64,000 nt of DNA from Mallotus nudiflorus (lineage: Eukaryota; Streptophyta; Magnoliopsida; Malpighiales; Euphorbiaceae), in the NCBI GenBank assembly GCA_947683625.1, contig CANTUR010000042.1, positions 1 to 64,000 on the forward strand, given 5' to 3'. Of this stretch, positions 32,660 through 43,565 are shown piece by piece. The position numbers were made by a program, and so were the translations under genes. Every line of letters begins with the position of its first letter. The first letter of the stretch is position 1. Below the pieces are notes generated by a model. It saw nothing but the letters and a program-made list of their open reading frames with translations, made no database searches and was not told where the DNA came from.

Positions 32660-34112
32660 GGTCGAACCCTAATCTCAATTCTGTGTTTAATACTCTAGAT
32701 CGAATTCTAGGATTTTTGTTAGGTTTATTCTGATGTCTATTATTTATTATTTGTTTAGTTGCACCGAGACCGAGGCCTAGTGGACCAGGCCCGTCGGACC
32801 CATCTCGAGGAGCGCACTAATTTGTGAGTTACTATACTATATATATATGCTTTAGGATGCATGATTTAGAAATATATATTTTATTTTGATTAATATGCAT
32901 AAATAATGTGATTTGTATTTAAGTATATTTTTGGTATATAATAAATTGTATACATGTTTTGTTAATAAATTATATTTAAAATGTTTTTAAATATATTTCT
33001 AATTTAAATTGTAATTTAATTGGATTTATTTGGCGTATATATACTCGAAATATACTTGGTTTATTTTTGGTATATTTTTGGTATATATATGGTTTATATT
33101 GTTATTTTATTTAATTTTATGCATCATTTATTATGAACGAATGTTTTATATTCATTAATGAAGGATATCAATAGAACGTGCTACCTAATGGGCAGCACTA
33201 GGACCGAGTACGTACCGGTACGTCTATAGCATTTAGGCTATATTACTAACCATTTGTGGATATTGATTGATTATGATTATTTGATGTGTGAGATATGATT
33301 TGGAAGTGTGATTGCTGGAGCTCGGTTGACCAAGTGTCTCGGGGCCAATCACACTGGCAGTCATACTGCTGGAGCTCGGTTGACTTAGTGTCTCGGGGCC
33401 AGTCTACTGTCTAAATGGATTAAGTGGATATATTTGGATTAAGTGAGCCTATGTGGCTAGAGTGTTGTCTAACACTATTTTCGAGGTTGCGATATTCTAG
33501 GGTTCTATGTGATCCTTCATAAAAGATGATTTTCAATGAAATATATATATAAAATGATTTTATTGCATCTGTGTGTATTTGCCTATATATATACATATTA
33601 GATATATACTGTTGACTATATGCATTGTCATTTAGTGTGTATGTATATATATTATAGTAATTCACTCAGTGAGGTCTGACTCCCCTCCGTTGATAATTTT
33701 TCAGGAGAGTCAACATTTTCAGACCTCAATAGCAGGCCTATACGTCGGATTTCTTCTGCCCCGGCTTCTTTGTGTAAACTGCTTACTTGAGTCTTATTTT
33801 TATAATCTAGACACTACAGTAGTTGTAAATTAATTTGTGGGATTTTATGTATTTTATTTATGTGAGATATTGTATTATATTTGAGAACTGTATTTGTATT
33901 AAAATATTTATATATATATGAGATGAGATTTGACTTAAATCCAGTTGGTGAAAATAATATTATGATATTTATGATTTTTATTTCCACTGCATTTGATATT
34001 GTAATTATTATTATTGCATGTTTATTTTATTTTTAGGCTTGCTACGGGTTCCGGATTCGAAAGAATTCCCGTTCTCTAGCACCGGTCATGGCCCCTGTTT
34101 TGGGTCGTGACA

Positions 34113-34568
34113 ATCCTGCTAAGCGAACGTTAACCTTTCACTGGACCCTAACCACATATAATGGCTTAGTAACTTCCCTTAGGATTACCCAAATTGCTTG
34201 TGAATGTTGCCATAAGGTATTCTATCTATAAAGGCTCAAGGCCATACTTTAAAAGCCCATTTGGGTTAATAAAGATTGGGCTAATCTTTTATACCTAGAA
34301 ATACTATTTCTATGCTTTACCACTTTGAGAGATTTGGCATGCACGTCAATTCTTGATATCCCCTATTGATATTAAGGCCAAGACCAAAAATCCTAGGAAA
34401 AGAGACTCAACCATTGAACACATGTGTGGGAGGAATAAGGTTGGAAGGATGAATGTTGTACAATTGATTGATACTTTCTATTTACTACTTGTTGCATAGC
34501 ACATGCATCATGCATACATGTGTACATGCATTTCATCCATCACATTAACACTTTGTTTTGCAGCCATC
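34113..34568 (+). other. Leader of element A, part 2, ending at an acceptor-like site
   Basis: Collinear with B 62290-61800. Ends in TTTGTTTTGCAG (AG at 34562-34563), an acceptor-like site directly before gag; B has TTTGTTTTGTAG there. An intron in the leader is possible but no donor was identified. Confidence 0.55.
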
Positions 34569-34573
34569 ATAGA
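34569..34573 (+). repeat. 5-bp target duplication of element C, left
   Basis: ATAGA, identical to 41421-41425. Element B shows the uninterrupted site (CCATCATAGATTCATC on its sense strand near 61798-61783). Confidence 0.95.
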
Positions 34574-35381
34574 TGATGTGAATCCAAGTTCAAAGCCTAA
34601 AGAGATCCAAGATCCATTAATAGTACAAGAAGGCCCAATCACAAGGTCCAAATCCAAGAAGCTTCAAGAAGCCATATTGGGTTTAATTAGGGACATTTGT
34701 AAAGCCCAAGAATTTCAACCCAATAAAGCATCCATGGAGGCCCAAGGAATAATATTTAACTTGTTTTTGTGTTAATAACAATTAGGGTTACATGTAGCCA
34801 CCATATACAAGTTAATGGGGTAATTAATACCAAGTAATGGCTATTAATGTGGGTAGTGGTTATTAAGAGTTAATGGGGTAATTAATTCCAAGTAATGGCT
34901 ATTAATGTGGGTGGTGGTTATTAAGGCCATCCTATGTGTGTGAGTCTATTTTAGTAGTGTGTGCATGGACTTGTACTCTATATAAACTAGTCCTTTTCTT
35001 TCTTTTGTAGCATGAATGAATTTGATATATGAATTATAACTTTGTTTGAGTTTTATTGTGAGGAATTTTGTCTTTAATTTCTTGCATAAACTTTGTGACT
35101 TATCAAGCTTTATTCTAGCTTGTGGTGTCAAAATCTAAATCTTTGTTTTCTTGTTATTTATCAAACTTTCTTGTTTGTGGCATAAGAGGAAATTCAAAGT
35201 CTATCTTAGTATCTTTATCCTTGTTGGTAAAAGGGTTAAGTAGAATCTATCTTCTTACTTCAATCTTTGAACGATCCGAATTTGTGGATTAAATTGGTAA
35301 TTTCTAGTTTTCTTCTAATTCAACTTATCATAGTATTCTTGCTATTGGGGAGTTAATTGATGAAACCTACAATTCCCATCA
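34574..35381 (+). repeat. 5' LTR of element C (808 bp)
   Basis: TGATGTGAATCC to ATTCCCATCA. Contains a 58-bp tandem duplication (34810-34867 and 34868-34925) and a TATA box (34979-34986). The start of the LTR also encodes the tail of pol (frame 34575-34775, with IVQEGPITRSKSKKLQEAI), here without the stop that the 3' LTR copy has. Confidence 0.95.
34979..34986 (+). promoter_or_regulatory. TATA box of element C
   Basis: TATATAAA in TGTACTCTATATAAAC, conserved in the other LTR at 41018-41025; about 400 bp from the LTR start. Confidence 0.65.
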
Positions 35382-35385
35382 TAAG

Positions 35386-35397
35386 TGGTATCAGAGC
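35386..35397 (+). other. Primer-binding site of element C, initiator tRNA-Met
   Basis: TGGTATCAGAGC four bases after the 5' LTR. From here to 36100 lies an untranslated leader, T-rich, ending in TTTAAATTTTAG (AG at 36088-36089), an acceptor-like site 12 bases before the gag ATG. Confidence 0.93.
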
Positions 35398-36100
35398 ATT
35401 GGCTCAAGATTGAGGTTTGCGTATCCAAAACTATCTTTTAGTTCTCAATATCTGGTGTTCATCTTATATTTTGCACCTTTCTTGCTATCTATTATTCTTG
35501 TTTTTTTATCTTTATTCTTCTTATCTCAAGATTTTGTTTGCAGATATCAAAAAAAAAAAGTTGTTATCTATGAGATTTTTATGATACCTTTCAATTCGTG
35601 CATATATCAAAAAAAAAAAAGAAATTCGTCCATAAAAAAAAGTATATGTTATCTTTGATATTCCTATGTTAGATCTCAGTTTACATTAAAAAAAAATTGA
35701 CTCTTCATATTCCATTGAGATCTATCTTTATAATTCTATCTCTTTGTGTTCTTTGATAATCTATCTTTGTTTTTCATTTCTATTAGCCTATTTGTTACAG
35801 ATTGTTCTTTTCTTTAAGCCTACTTTATTATTTTCTTGTTAGCCTACCTTATTATTTTTTTTATCATTGATTACTACATTCTTGAATTTTTTTTGATTGA
35901 GAAACTTAGTTCATCTAAGAAATCAAAAGGCAAATTTAAGAGGTAAAAGGCAAGAGTGTGAGATCATTAGAGAAAAAGCCAAAATTGAGTGTAAACACGA
36001 GTGGTATACATCAATTTTGAGTGAAACACGTGAGGGAGTGTTGTGAGATTGTCTTTTTTTTTTCTATTTTTCTTTTGTTTAAATTTTAGGTTTTACAATC

Positions 36101-37369
36101 ATGTCAAAAGACACAAGTTCTTCTTCTACAAATGATCATGTGATTCAAGCTATGTAACAACAATTCGAAAGAATGTTTAACATGATGGCGGGAGTCAATG
36201 AGAAATTGGAGAGGCATGATGGCATCCTTAACCAATTACAAGGAGAGCCTAAAGAAAGGAGATGTCCACCAATTGACCAAGAGGACTATGAAGGAGAGGA
36301 TGAATTGGATGATGATCAAGTCACCTTGGTGGGACAACAAATCAATCCTAGGAGACAAGCTAGGAGAGGACGTCCTAAAGATGATGTTGATCACAACCTT
36401 GGAAGCATCAAAATGAAGATTCCTTCATTCCAAGGAAGAAATGATCCAGATGTGTACCTTGAATGGGAGAGGAAAGTGGAACTCATCTTCGAATGTCATA
36501 ATTATTCAGAGGAGAAAAAGGTAAAACTTGCCGCTGTTGAGTTTAGTGATTATGCAATTGTTTGGTGGGATCAATTTTGCAAGGAAAGACGTAGATATGG
36601 AGAAAGACCTGTGGAGTCTTGGAGGGAAATGAAGCAAATCATGAGAAAGAGGTTTGTTCCAAGCCATTACTATAGAGAGCTTCATCAAAGGTTACAAACT
36701 CTAATTCAAGGATCCATGAGTGTTGAGGAGTATCACAAAGAAATGGAGAAGGCTATGATTAGAGAAAATGTGGTAGAAGATCGTGAAGCTACCATGGCAA
36801 GGTTTTTAAGAGGGCTAAACAAAAACATTGCTGATGTTGTTGATTTGCAACATTAAGTGGAGATTGAAGATATGGTGAATTTGGCCATGAAAGTGGAAAG
36901 GCAATTGAAAGGAAAGAGGTATGATTCTAAACCAAATGTGGGTTCTTCTTCTTCTTGGAAAACTTCTTGGGGGCAAAAGGATGATAAACCTTTTAATAAG
37001 TCAAAAGTGGAAGAAACTAAACCTAAAATTGACTTGGGTAATAAGGGAAAGGGTGAGAATCAACCAGCCCAAACTAGGGGAATAAAATGTTTTAAGTGTT
37101 TGGGTCATGGGCACATTGCTAGGGAATGTCCAAATAAGAAAGCTATGATTCTAAGGGATGGTGATATTGAATCAAAGAGTGAGGGGGATAGTGATGATGA
37201 TATGCCTTCTTTAGAAGATTGTAGTGATGTTAAATGTGCTAAGGGAGATAATCTTGTTGTTCAAAGAACATTGAGCTTGCAAAATAAACATGATGTCCAT
37301 AGGGAGCAAAGGGAAAATTTGTTTCATACTCATTGTTTGATTTCTAACAAGTTGTGCAACATGATTATG
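36101..37369 (+). pseudogene. Element C gag with CCHC knuckle
   Basis: Start ATG 36101 (MSKDTSSSS). A stop at 36155 breaks it after 18 codons, and a second at 36854 lies after DVVDLQH; the frame is otherwise continuous. Capsid landmarks: MKIPSFQGRNDPDVYLEWERKVE, VKLAAVEFSDYAIVWWDQF, RLQTLIQGSMSVEEYHKEME. Knuckle CX2CX4HX4C (CFKCLGHGHIAREC) at 37088-37129. Gag builds particles and packages RNA. Confidence 0.92.
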
Positions 37370-37696
37370 GATAGTGGAAGTTGTACTAATGTAGCAAGCA
37401 CTTTGCTAGTGGAGAAATTGAAGTTGCCTACTACCAAGCACCCAAGACCATACAAGTTGCAATGGCTTAATGAAAGTGGAGTTGTAAAGGTAAATAAGCA
37501 AGTTCTAATTTCTTTTCAAATTGGTAGATATAAGGATGAGGTGTTGTGTGATGTGTTACCAATGTTGGCCGGACATATGTTGTTAGGGAGACCTTGGCAA
37601 TATGATAGAAGGGCTAATCATGATGGATTCAAAAATATGTATACTTTGACTATGGATGGAAAAAGGTTTAACCTTGGACCATTAACCCCAAAATAG
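37370..37696 (+). pseudogene. Element C aspartic protease
   Basis: Same frame as gag. Catalytic MDSGSCTNVAS (Asp codon 37370-37372) and second landmark MLAGHMLLGRPWQYDRR near 37560-37610. The frame stops at 37694. It would cut the polyprotein in the particle. Confidence 0.9.
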
Positions 37697-37711
37697 ATTT
37701 TTGAAGACCAA

Positions 37712-39538
37712 ATGCGCATCAAGCAACAATATGAAGAAATGGGTTCTTCATTGGGAAATTCTTTGGGAAGGGAAACCTTTGAGAGTAAAGAAAAAGGTGA
37801 GATGAGTGAACCTAAAAATTCCAATTCTCTTGACCAAAATGGGAAACACATGGTGAGAGAAAACAAGGAAGGTTCAAATGAAAGAAAAATGAGTGTTTAT
37901 GCAAAAATGAGTGATGTGAAGGAAGCTATGCTTTTGAGGCAACACATGCTTGTACTTATGTACAAGGAGATTTTGCATATTTCTAACGAAATAACCAATG
38001 GTTTGCCTAGTGTTGTTGTTGATCTTTTGCAGGTTTATGAAGATTTATTCCCAGAAGAAATTCCAAATGGTTTGCCACCTAAAAGAGGCATTGAGCACCA
38101 AATTGATTTCATACCCAGAGTAAGCATTCCAAATAGACCAGCATATAGATGTAATCCGGAGGAGACCAAGGAAATCCAAAAGCAAGTGAGTGAGCTTATG
38201 AAGAAGGGTTATGTTCGTGAAAGCATGAGTCCATGTGCTGTACCCATCTTGTTAGTGCCTAAGAAAGATGGAACTTGGAGGATGTGTGTTGATTGTCGTG
38301 CCATCAACAAAATCACGGTGAAGTATAGACATCCCATTCCTAGGCTAGATGACATGTTGGATGAATTGCATGGTTCATATTTGTTTTCAAAAATTGATTT
38401 GAAATCTGGTTATCATCAAATTAGAATGAGAGAAGGTGATGAATGGAAAACAGCTTTTAAAACTAAACATGGTTTATATGAGTGGTTAGTAATGCCTTTT
38501 GGTTTAACTAATGCACCAAGCACTTTCATGAGATTGATGAATCATGTTTTAAGAGCATTCATAGGCAAATTTGTTGTTGTCTATTTTGATGATATCTTGG
38601 TTTATAGCAAAAATTTAGATTAGCATGTACAACATTTGACTTGTGTTTTTGATGTGCTTAGAGAAGAGAAGTTGTATGCTAATCTAAAGAAATGTTGTTT
38701 TTGCACTAATGAAATTACTTTTCTTGGATATATTGTCAATGACAAGGGCATTCATGTTGATCAAGAAAAGGTAAAAGTAATTAGAGAATGGCCAACACCC
38801 ACAAGTGTAAGTGATGCAAGAAGCTTTCATGGTTTAGCTAGCTTTTATAGAAGGTTCATTAAAAATTTTTCTACCATAGCTGCACCTTTAACTGAATGCA
38901 TCAAAAAGAATGTTGGTTTTAAGTGGGGAATTGAACAAGATGAGGCTTTTAACTTGCTAAAAGACAAATTAAGTTCTGCACCCTTGTTATCTTTGCCAAA
39001 TTTTACTAAACCTTTTGAGATTGAGTGCGATGCAAGTGGCATAGGTATTGGAGGAGTTTTGATGCAAGAAGGCAAGCCCATAGCATTCTTTAGTGAAAAG
39101 CTAAGTGGAGCAAGTCTAAACTACCCTACATATGACAAGGAGTTCTATGCATTGGTGAGGGTTCTAAGGACATGGCAGCATTACCTTGGTTACAAAGAAT
39201 TCATAATTCACACTGACCATGAGTCCTTGAAGTATCTCAAAGGACAAGGAAAGCTCAACAAGAGACATGCAAAATGGGTGGAATTCATTGAATCCTTTTC
39301 GTACATCATTAAGTACAAGCAAGGGAAAGAAAATGTGGTGGCCGATGCATTGTCAAGAAGGTATGCCTTGATCTCTAAACTTGATGCAAAATTATTAGGA
39401 TTTGAATACATCAAAGATCTTTATTCTAATGATCCTGATTTTGCTAATGTTTATGGGGCATGTGAGAAAGGGGGTTTTGATAAGTTCTATAAGTTTGATG
39501 GTTTTCTTTTTCAGGAAAACAAATTGTGTGTGCCATAA
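37712..39538 (+). pseudogene. Element C reverse transcriptase and RNase H
   Basis: 37712-38623: GYVRESMSPCAVPILLVPKK, RMCVDCRAINKITVKYRHPIP, SKIDLKSGYHQIRM, MPFGLTNAPSTFM, catalytic YFDDILVYS near 38582-38608, then a stop at 38621. 38636-39538 continues in the same frame with the thumb and connection (SFHGLASFYRRFI) and RNase H (IECDASGIGIGGVL, TDHESLKYLKGQ, KYKQGKENVVADALSRR). Stop at 39536. All catalytic motifs intact. Confidence 0.93.
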
Positions 39539-40333
39539 AGTTCTTTAAGAGAGTTACTTGTGAGAGAGGCACATAGCAGAGGTTTAATGGGGCATTTTGG
39601 GATTAAGAAAACTTTGGATGTGTTGGGTGACCATTTCTTTTGGCCACACATGAAAAGGGATGTTAAGAGAATTTGTGAGAAATGCATTACTTGCAAACAA
39701 GCCAAATCCAAAGCAATGCCTCATGGTTTGTATACACCTCTTACCATACCAAATGAACCTTGGGTAGACATTTCTATGGATTTTGTTTTAGGATTACCTA
39801 GGTCCAAGGGAGGGAGAGATTCCATTTTTGTTGTTGTGGACAGGTTTAGCAAAATGGCATATTTCATTCCATGTCACAAGACGGATGATGCAACCCATAT
39901 TGCCAATCTATTCTTCAAGGAGATTGTTAGGCTACATGGAGTGCCAAGGACCATTATGAGTGATAGGGATGTCAAATTCCTAAGTCACTTTTGGAAGACT
40001 CTTTGGGGAAAGATGGGGACAAAGCTTTTGTATTCTACAACTTGTCATCCACAAACGGATGGACAAACGGAGGTGGTCAATAGGACACTTTCAACACTTT
40101 TGAGGGCTGTCATCCAAAGAAATCTGAAGAATTGGGAAGAATGTACAAATTGCTCACCATTTGAAGTTGTGTATGGATTCAACCCAATGACTCCATTAGA
40201 TTTGCTACCATTTCCATTGGATAAAGCTAATCTAGAGGGGAAACAAAAAGCTGAGTTCATCAAGACTTTGCATGAGAGGGTGTGTGCAAACATTGAGAAG
40301 AAGACACTCCAATATGAAAAAGTAACACAATAA
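39539..40333 (+). pseudogene. Element C integrase core, with internal deletion
   Basis: HHCC finger (EAHSRGLMGHFG, ICEKCITCKQ, 39568-39700) and core with DISMDFVLGLP, SDRDVKF and DGQTEVVNR, so all three catalytic acidic residues are seen. Between NWEEC and CSPFEVVYGFNP (near 40140) about 20 residues usual in this family are missing, with the frame kept. The frame stops at 40331, where a small deletion shifts it. Confidence 0.9.
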
Positions 40334-40339
40334 GGGGAG

Positions 40340-40756
40340 GAAGCAAGTCATTTTTGAGCCCGGAGATTGGGTGTGGGTGCACTTGAGGAAGGAAAGATTT
40401 CCTAATCAAAGGAAATCAAAGCTTATGCCAAGAGGAGATGGTCCTTTTAAAGTGCTTCAACGCATCAACAACAATGCCTACAAGCTAGAACTTCCAAGTG
40501 AGTATGGAAATGTTAGTGCAACTTTCAATGTTAGTGACTTGTCTTTGTTTGATGTAGGTGATAAAGATGATGGAGCTAATTTGAGGACAAATCCTTTTGA
40601 AGAAAGGGGGAATGATGTGAATCCAAGTTCAAAGCCTAAAGAGATCCAAGATCCATTAATAGTACAAGAAGGCCCAATCACAAGGTCCAAATCCAAGAAG
40701 CTTCAAGAAGCCATATTGGGTTTAATTAAGGACATTTGGAAAGCCCAAGAATTTTA
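40340..40756 (+). pseudogene. Element C integrase C-terminus, extending into the 3' LTR
   Basis: In the shifted frame: VIFEPGDWVWVHLRKERFP, then DGPFKVLQRINNNAYKLELP, a GPY/F-like region, and a tail from 40614 that is encoded by the 3' LTR itself (47 residues, with GPITRSKSKKLQEAI). CRM elements are known to carry a targeting motif in the integrase C-terminus that can overlap the LTR, so the tail may be a centromere-targeting segment. No classic chromodomain is visible. The 5' LTR copy lacks the stop seen at 40755 and reads 21 residues further. Confidence 0.82.
40602..40612 (+). other. Polypurine tract of element C
   Basis: GAAAGGGGGAA directly before the 3' LTR, inside the coding frame of the integrase tail. 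It primes second-strand synthesis. Confidence 0.88.
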
Positions 40757-41420
40757 ACCCAATAAAGCATCCATGGAGGCCCAAGGAATAATATTTAACT
40801 TGTTTTTGTGTTAATAACAATTAGGGTTACATGTAGCCACCATATACAAGTTAATGGGGTAATTAATACCAAGTAATGGCTATTAATGTGGGTAGTGGTT
40901 ATTAAGAGTTAATGGGGTAATTAATTCCAAGTAATGGCTATTAATGTGGGTGGTGGTTATTAAGGCCATCCTATGTGTGTGAGTCTATTTTAGTAGTGTG
41001 TGCATGGACTTGTACTCTATATAAACAAGTCCTTTTCTTTCTTTTGTAGCATGAATGAATTTGATATATGAATTATAACTTTGTTTGAGTTTTATTGTGA
41101 GGAATTTTGTATTTAATTTCTTGCATAAACTTTGTGACTTATCAAGCTTTATTCTAGCTTGTGGTGTCAAAATCTAAATCTTTGTTTTCTTGTTATTTAT
41201 CAAACTTTCTTATTTGTGGCATAAGAGGAAATTCAAAGTCTATCTTAGTATCTTTATCCTTGTTGGTAAAGGGGTTAAGTATAATCTATCTTCTTACTTC
41301 AATCTTTGAACGATCCGAATTTGTGGATTAAATTGGTAATTTCTAGTTTTCTTCTAATTCAACTTATCATAGTATTCTTGCTATTGGGGAGTTAATTGAT
41401 GAAACCTACAATTCCCATCA
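40613..41420 (+). repeat. 3' LTR of element C (808 bp)
   Basis: Same length as the 5' LTR with about 8 substitutions (for example GGGACATTTGT/AGGACATTTGG and TTTCAACC/TTTTAACC). Tandem 58-bp units at 40849-40906 and 40907-40964. Confidence 0.95.
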
Positions 41421-41425
41421 ATAGA
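41421..41425 (+). repeat. 5-bp target duplication of element C, right
   Basis: ATAGA, identical to 34569-34573. Confidence 0.95.
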
Positions 41426-42610
41426 TTCATCTAGGTCTTCTCATATTTGGGGATGGAAAGGTGGCAGACTAAGAAGAATAGATTTAAGTCTTAAAGCTAT
41501 AGCAAAAGAGATCCTTCATAGATTGGAGAAGAGTCCTATTAATCCGCTTTACTTGGAAGCTGAACCAACTCCAACTGAGCATATAGAAATGGAACATCAA
41601 CAAGGAAGGAATTGGACCTTATAAGACATCAAGGGAGTTTTGATGGATGACATGAGGGCTATGATGTAAAATGAACTGAGATAGGCTTTATCTAGATTGA
41701 TGTAACCTGCTGCTGCTATCATACCACCACTTGTAATTGAGTAACCACATATTACTATAGCCATCCCACTTACTACAGATGCTCCACCTATTGCCAATAA
41801 TGCTGGGGGGCAACCTATTGCTAGAAACCCACCTGTTCGTAATGTGAAGCTTAAGGATCTTGAGAACTACATGATAGAAAAGGCAAAGAGAGAATCACTT
41901 GAATTGGTGCAAGACCATGAGTCCAACCAGATGCAAGCATTAATCCAGAAAATGTCCAAAATGGAAGAGCTGATTAGAGGACAATGCATGGGATATTCAT
42001 TTGACTTTGATGATATGCTGCTAACGGAGGGTAATAAGCTACCTGAGAAGTTCAAAATGCCTCAATTATAGAAGTTTAATGGAACTAGAGATCCTAGGAT
42101 TCATCTTAGTCAGTACACAACAATTATAAGCACTACTAAGGCCCTAGTAGCAATGATCACTAGGTTATTTGTATTGTCTTTAGAGGGAATGGTTGTAAAC
42201 TAGTATCATGGGTTAGAAAAGTCTATTAGGGCTTACTAGAAAGAACTGTGTATTGCTTTTTTGAAACAATATGATTATAACACTAGATTAGAAGTGTCTA
42301 TTAGGGATTTAGAACTGACTAAGCAAAAATTAAATGAATCCTTTTCTAATTTCTTGACCAGATTTATGAACAAGGTAGGATTAATGAAAAACAAGTTGGC
42401 TGAGAAATATCAGGTTAGGATGATAGTCTATAATGTGTCACCTAATTTGGTTGAAAGATTTCAAATGATGAATCCTAAAATATTTATAGACTTGTATGAT
42501 GATGGTTTGCAAGTCAAAGAGATTGAGTGTGAGGAGAAGAAAAGTTACCCAAGTGGGGGTACACATCAAGGAAGCACTAGCCAAGTTATGGAGGTGCATG
42601 CAGTTTAGCA
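41426..42610 (+). pseudogene. Element A gag
   Basis: Gag continues after element C, which entered about three codons into the frame at 34564-34573. Readable parts: LRRIDLSLKAIAKEILHRLEK, MGYSFDFDDMLL, KFNGTRDPRIHLSQYTT, LFVLSLEGM, the core FLKQYDYNTRLEVSIRDLE (42262-42320), ESFSNFLTRF, MIVYNVSPNLVERFQMMNP and FIDLYDDGL. This is the retrotransposon-gag domain of Ogre/Tat elements and matches B 61750-60600. About nine stops, mostly where B has Trp or Gln codons. Confidence 0.85.
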
Positions 42611-43565
42611 ACCCAAGAGATTCTTCAATTTTAACCAACCTTTGTCAAAAGTCCTAAAGTGTCTAATGCAAAGGGCTTGCTTCAACCTTTACTTAATCCA
42701 AACACACCAAACCCAAACACCCTAAGCTATAACCCAAATAAGCATTGCAAATTCCACCAAAACCTCCAACACTCCATAAATAATTACATCCACCTCAAAC
42801 ATGAAATCTAAAACCTTATAGACTCCAAAAAGATCACAGACCCCAAAAACTCAAGCACCAAAAATAATCCTTTCCTAAACTACTAAAATGTACCACCCTC
42901 AGCTACCATGATGATCAACTCGGGAGTTAGTGAGGAAGAAGCACTAAGCTCCTTTAAGGACCTAGACCTTTAAACTAATAAGAAATCTCCTAATGCCCCT
43001 AAAGATAGGGAAAGAGCATAAGACTTATTGGGTCAGCCTTCAGGCAAGTTCAACTAAAAGGTGTTTCATACAAAACCACCTTCTTTGAACATACCCTTTG
43101 AGTCAATTGTGCCTACAGGATGGGGTAATGAGTTTGATGATGAGAATCTACTAGACAAGAAAGAAAAATGCATAGTTGAGGTACAAAATGATGAAGTTAT
43201 GGAGACATTTAGTGAGAAGATACAAGAATAGCCATTATTTCAGCCACCTGAAGCACAACCACCATGAGACTCAGCATCCCTATCATCTAGAATAGGAAAT
43301 AAATTTTCTTATTGAATAAAACATTATTTTCTTTAGAATGTATTTTGTTTTAATGACCGATGATATGAATTCTGATTATGATTACTTATGTAATGTACAT
43401 CCTAATGGTACTATGCATTATGATATTTATAGTATTTGCATGTTTGGCATAAATTCAATTCAATTAGATTCATTCAGTATGGGCACAAATGCAAATTCAA
43501 AGAACATTCAAATATCACATAATGTAACTTCTAAGGATAGGAAATTTGAGAGAAAGGAAAAGTGA
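42611..43565 (+). pseudogene. Element A gag-downstream linker (protease missing)
   Basis: 42908-43200 matches B's linker (MMINSGVSEEEALSSF, LLGQPSGKFN, FESIVPTGWGNEFDDE) with stops; A has one copy of the module that B carries twice. At about 43270 the sequence passes straight to the segment MTDDMNSDYDYLCN (43350-43400), which in B follows the protease. A has therefore lost the protease region as well as RT, RNase H and integrase. Confidence 0.75.

Larger units (their letters stand above)
30880..34112 (+). repeat. Solo LTR 1 of the E family (3233 bp)
   Basis: Complete LTR, TGTAATATCCC to GGGTCGTGACA, with no internal region attached; flanks ATCTT and ATCCT differ at one base, as expected for an old 5-bp duplication. 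Collinear with E's LTR. Contains the terminal hairpin (30880-30928), the 52-bp hairpin (31021-31072), a CT tract (31336-31418), a GC-rich island to 31649, donor GTGAGTG at 31650, acceptor-like TTTCTTTGCAG to 32568, the three-hairpin block (32569-32659) and a 54-bp tandem repeat (33314-33415). Solo LTRs arise when the two LTRs of one element recombine. Confidence 0.93.
34574..41420 (+). mobile_element. Element C: CRM-like Ty3/gypsy chromovirus, 6847 bp, complete with both LTRs
   Basis: Two 808-bp LTRs that differ at about 8 positions, perfect ATAGA duplications, initiator-Met primer site and polypurine tract. One gag-pol frame (36101 to about 40330) has five or six in-frame stops, a deletion in integrase and a final frame change. 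RT residues GLYEWLVMPFGLTNAP and a pol end that runs into the 3' LTR fit the CRM lineage; Reina or Galadriel are alternatives. The low LTR divergence makes it the youngest datable insertion here, yet the coding part is already dead, so it probably moved with enzymes from another copy. Confidence 0.92.

Noticed and set aside
36101..40756. Endogenous pararetrovirus (Caulimoviridae)
   Set aside because: LTRs, integrase, target duplications and no movement or coat protein; it is a gypsy retrotransposon.
43338..43565. Independent small gene in element A
   Set aside because: Its first part matches the degraded post-protease segment of B (58430-58270) and the rest is non-coding in B; it is a polyprotein remnant.
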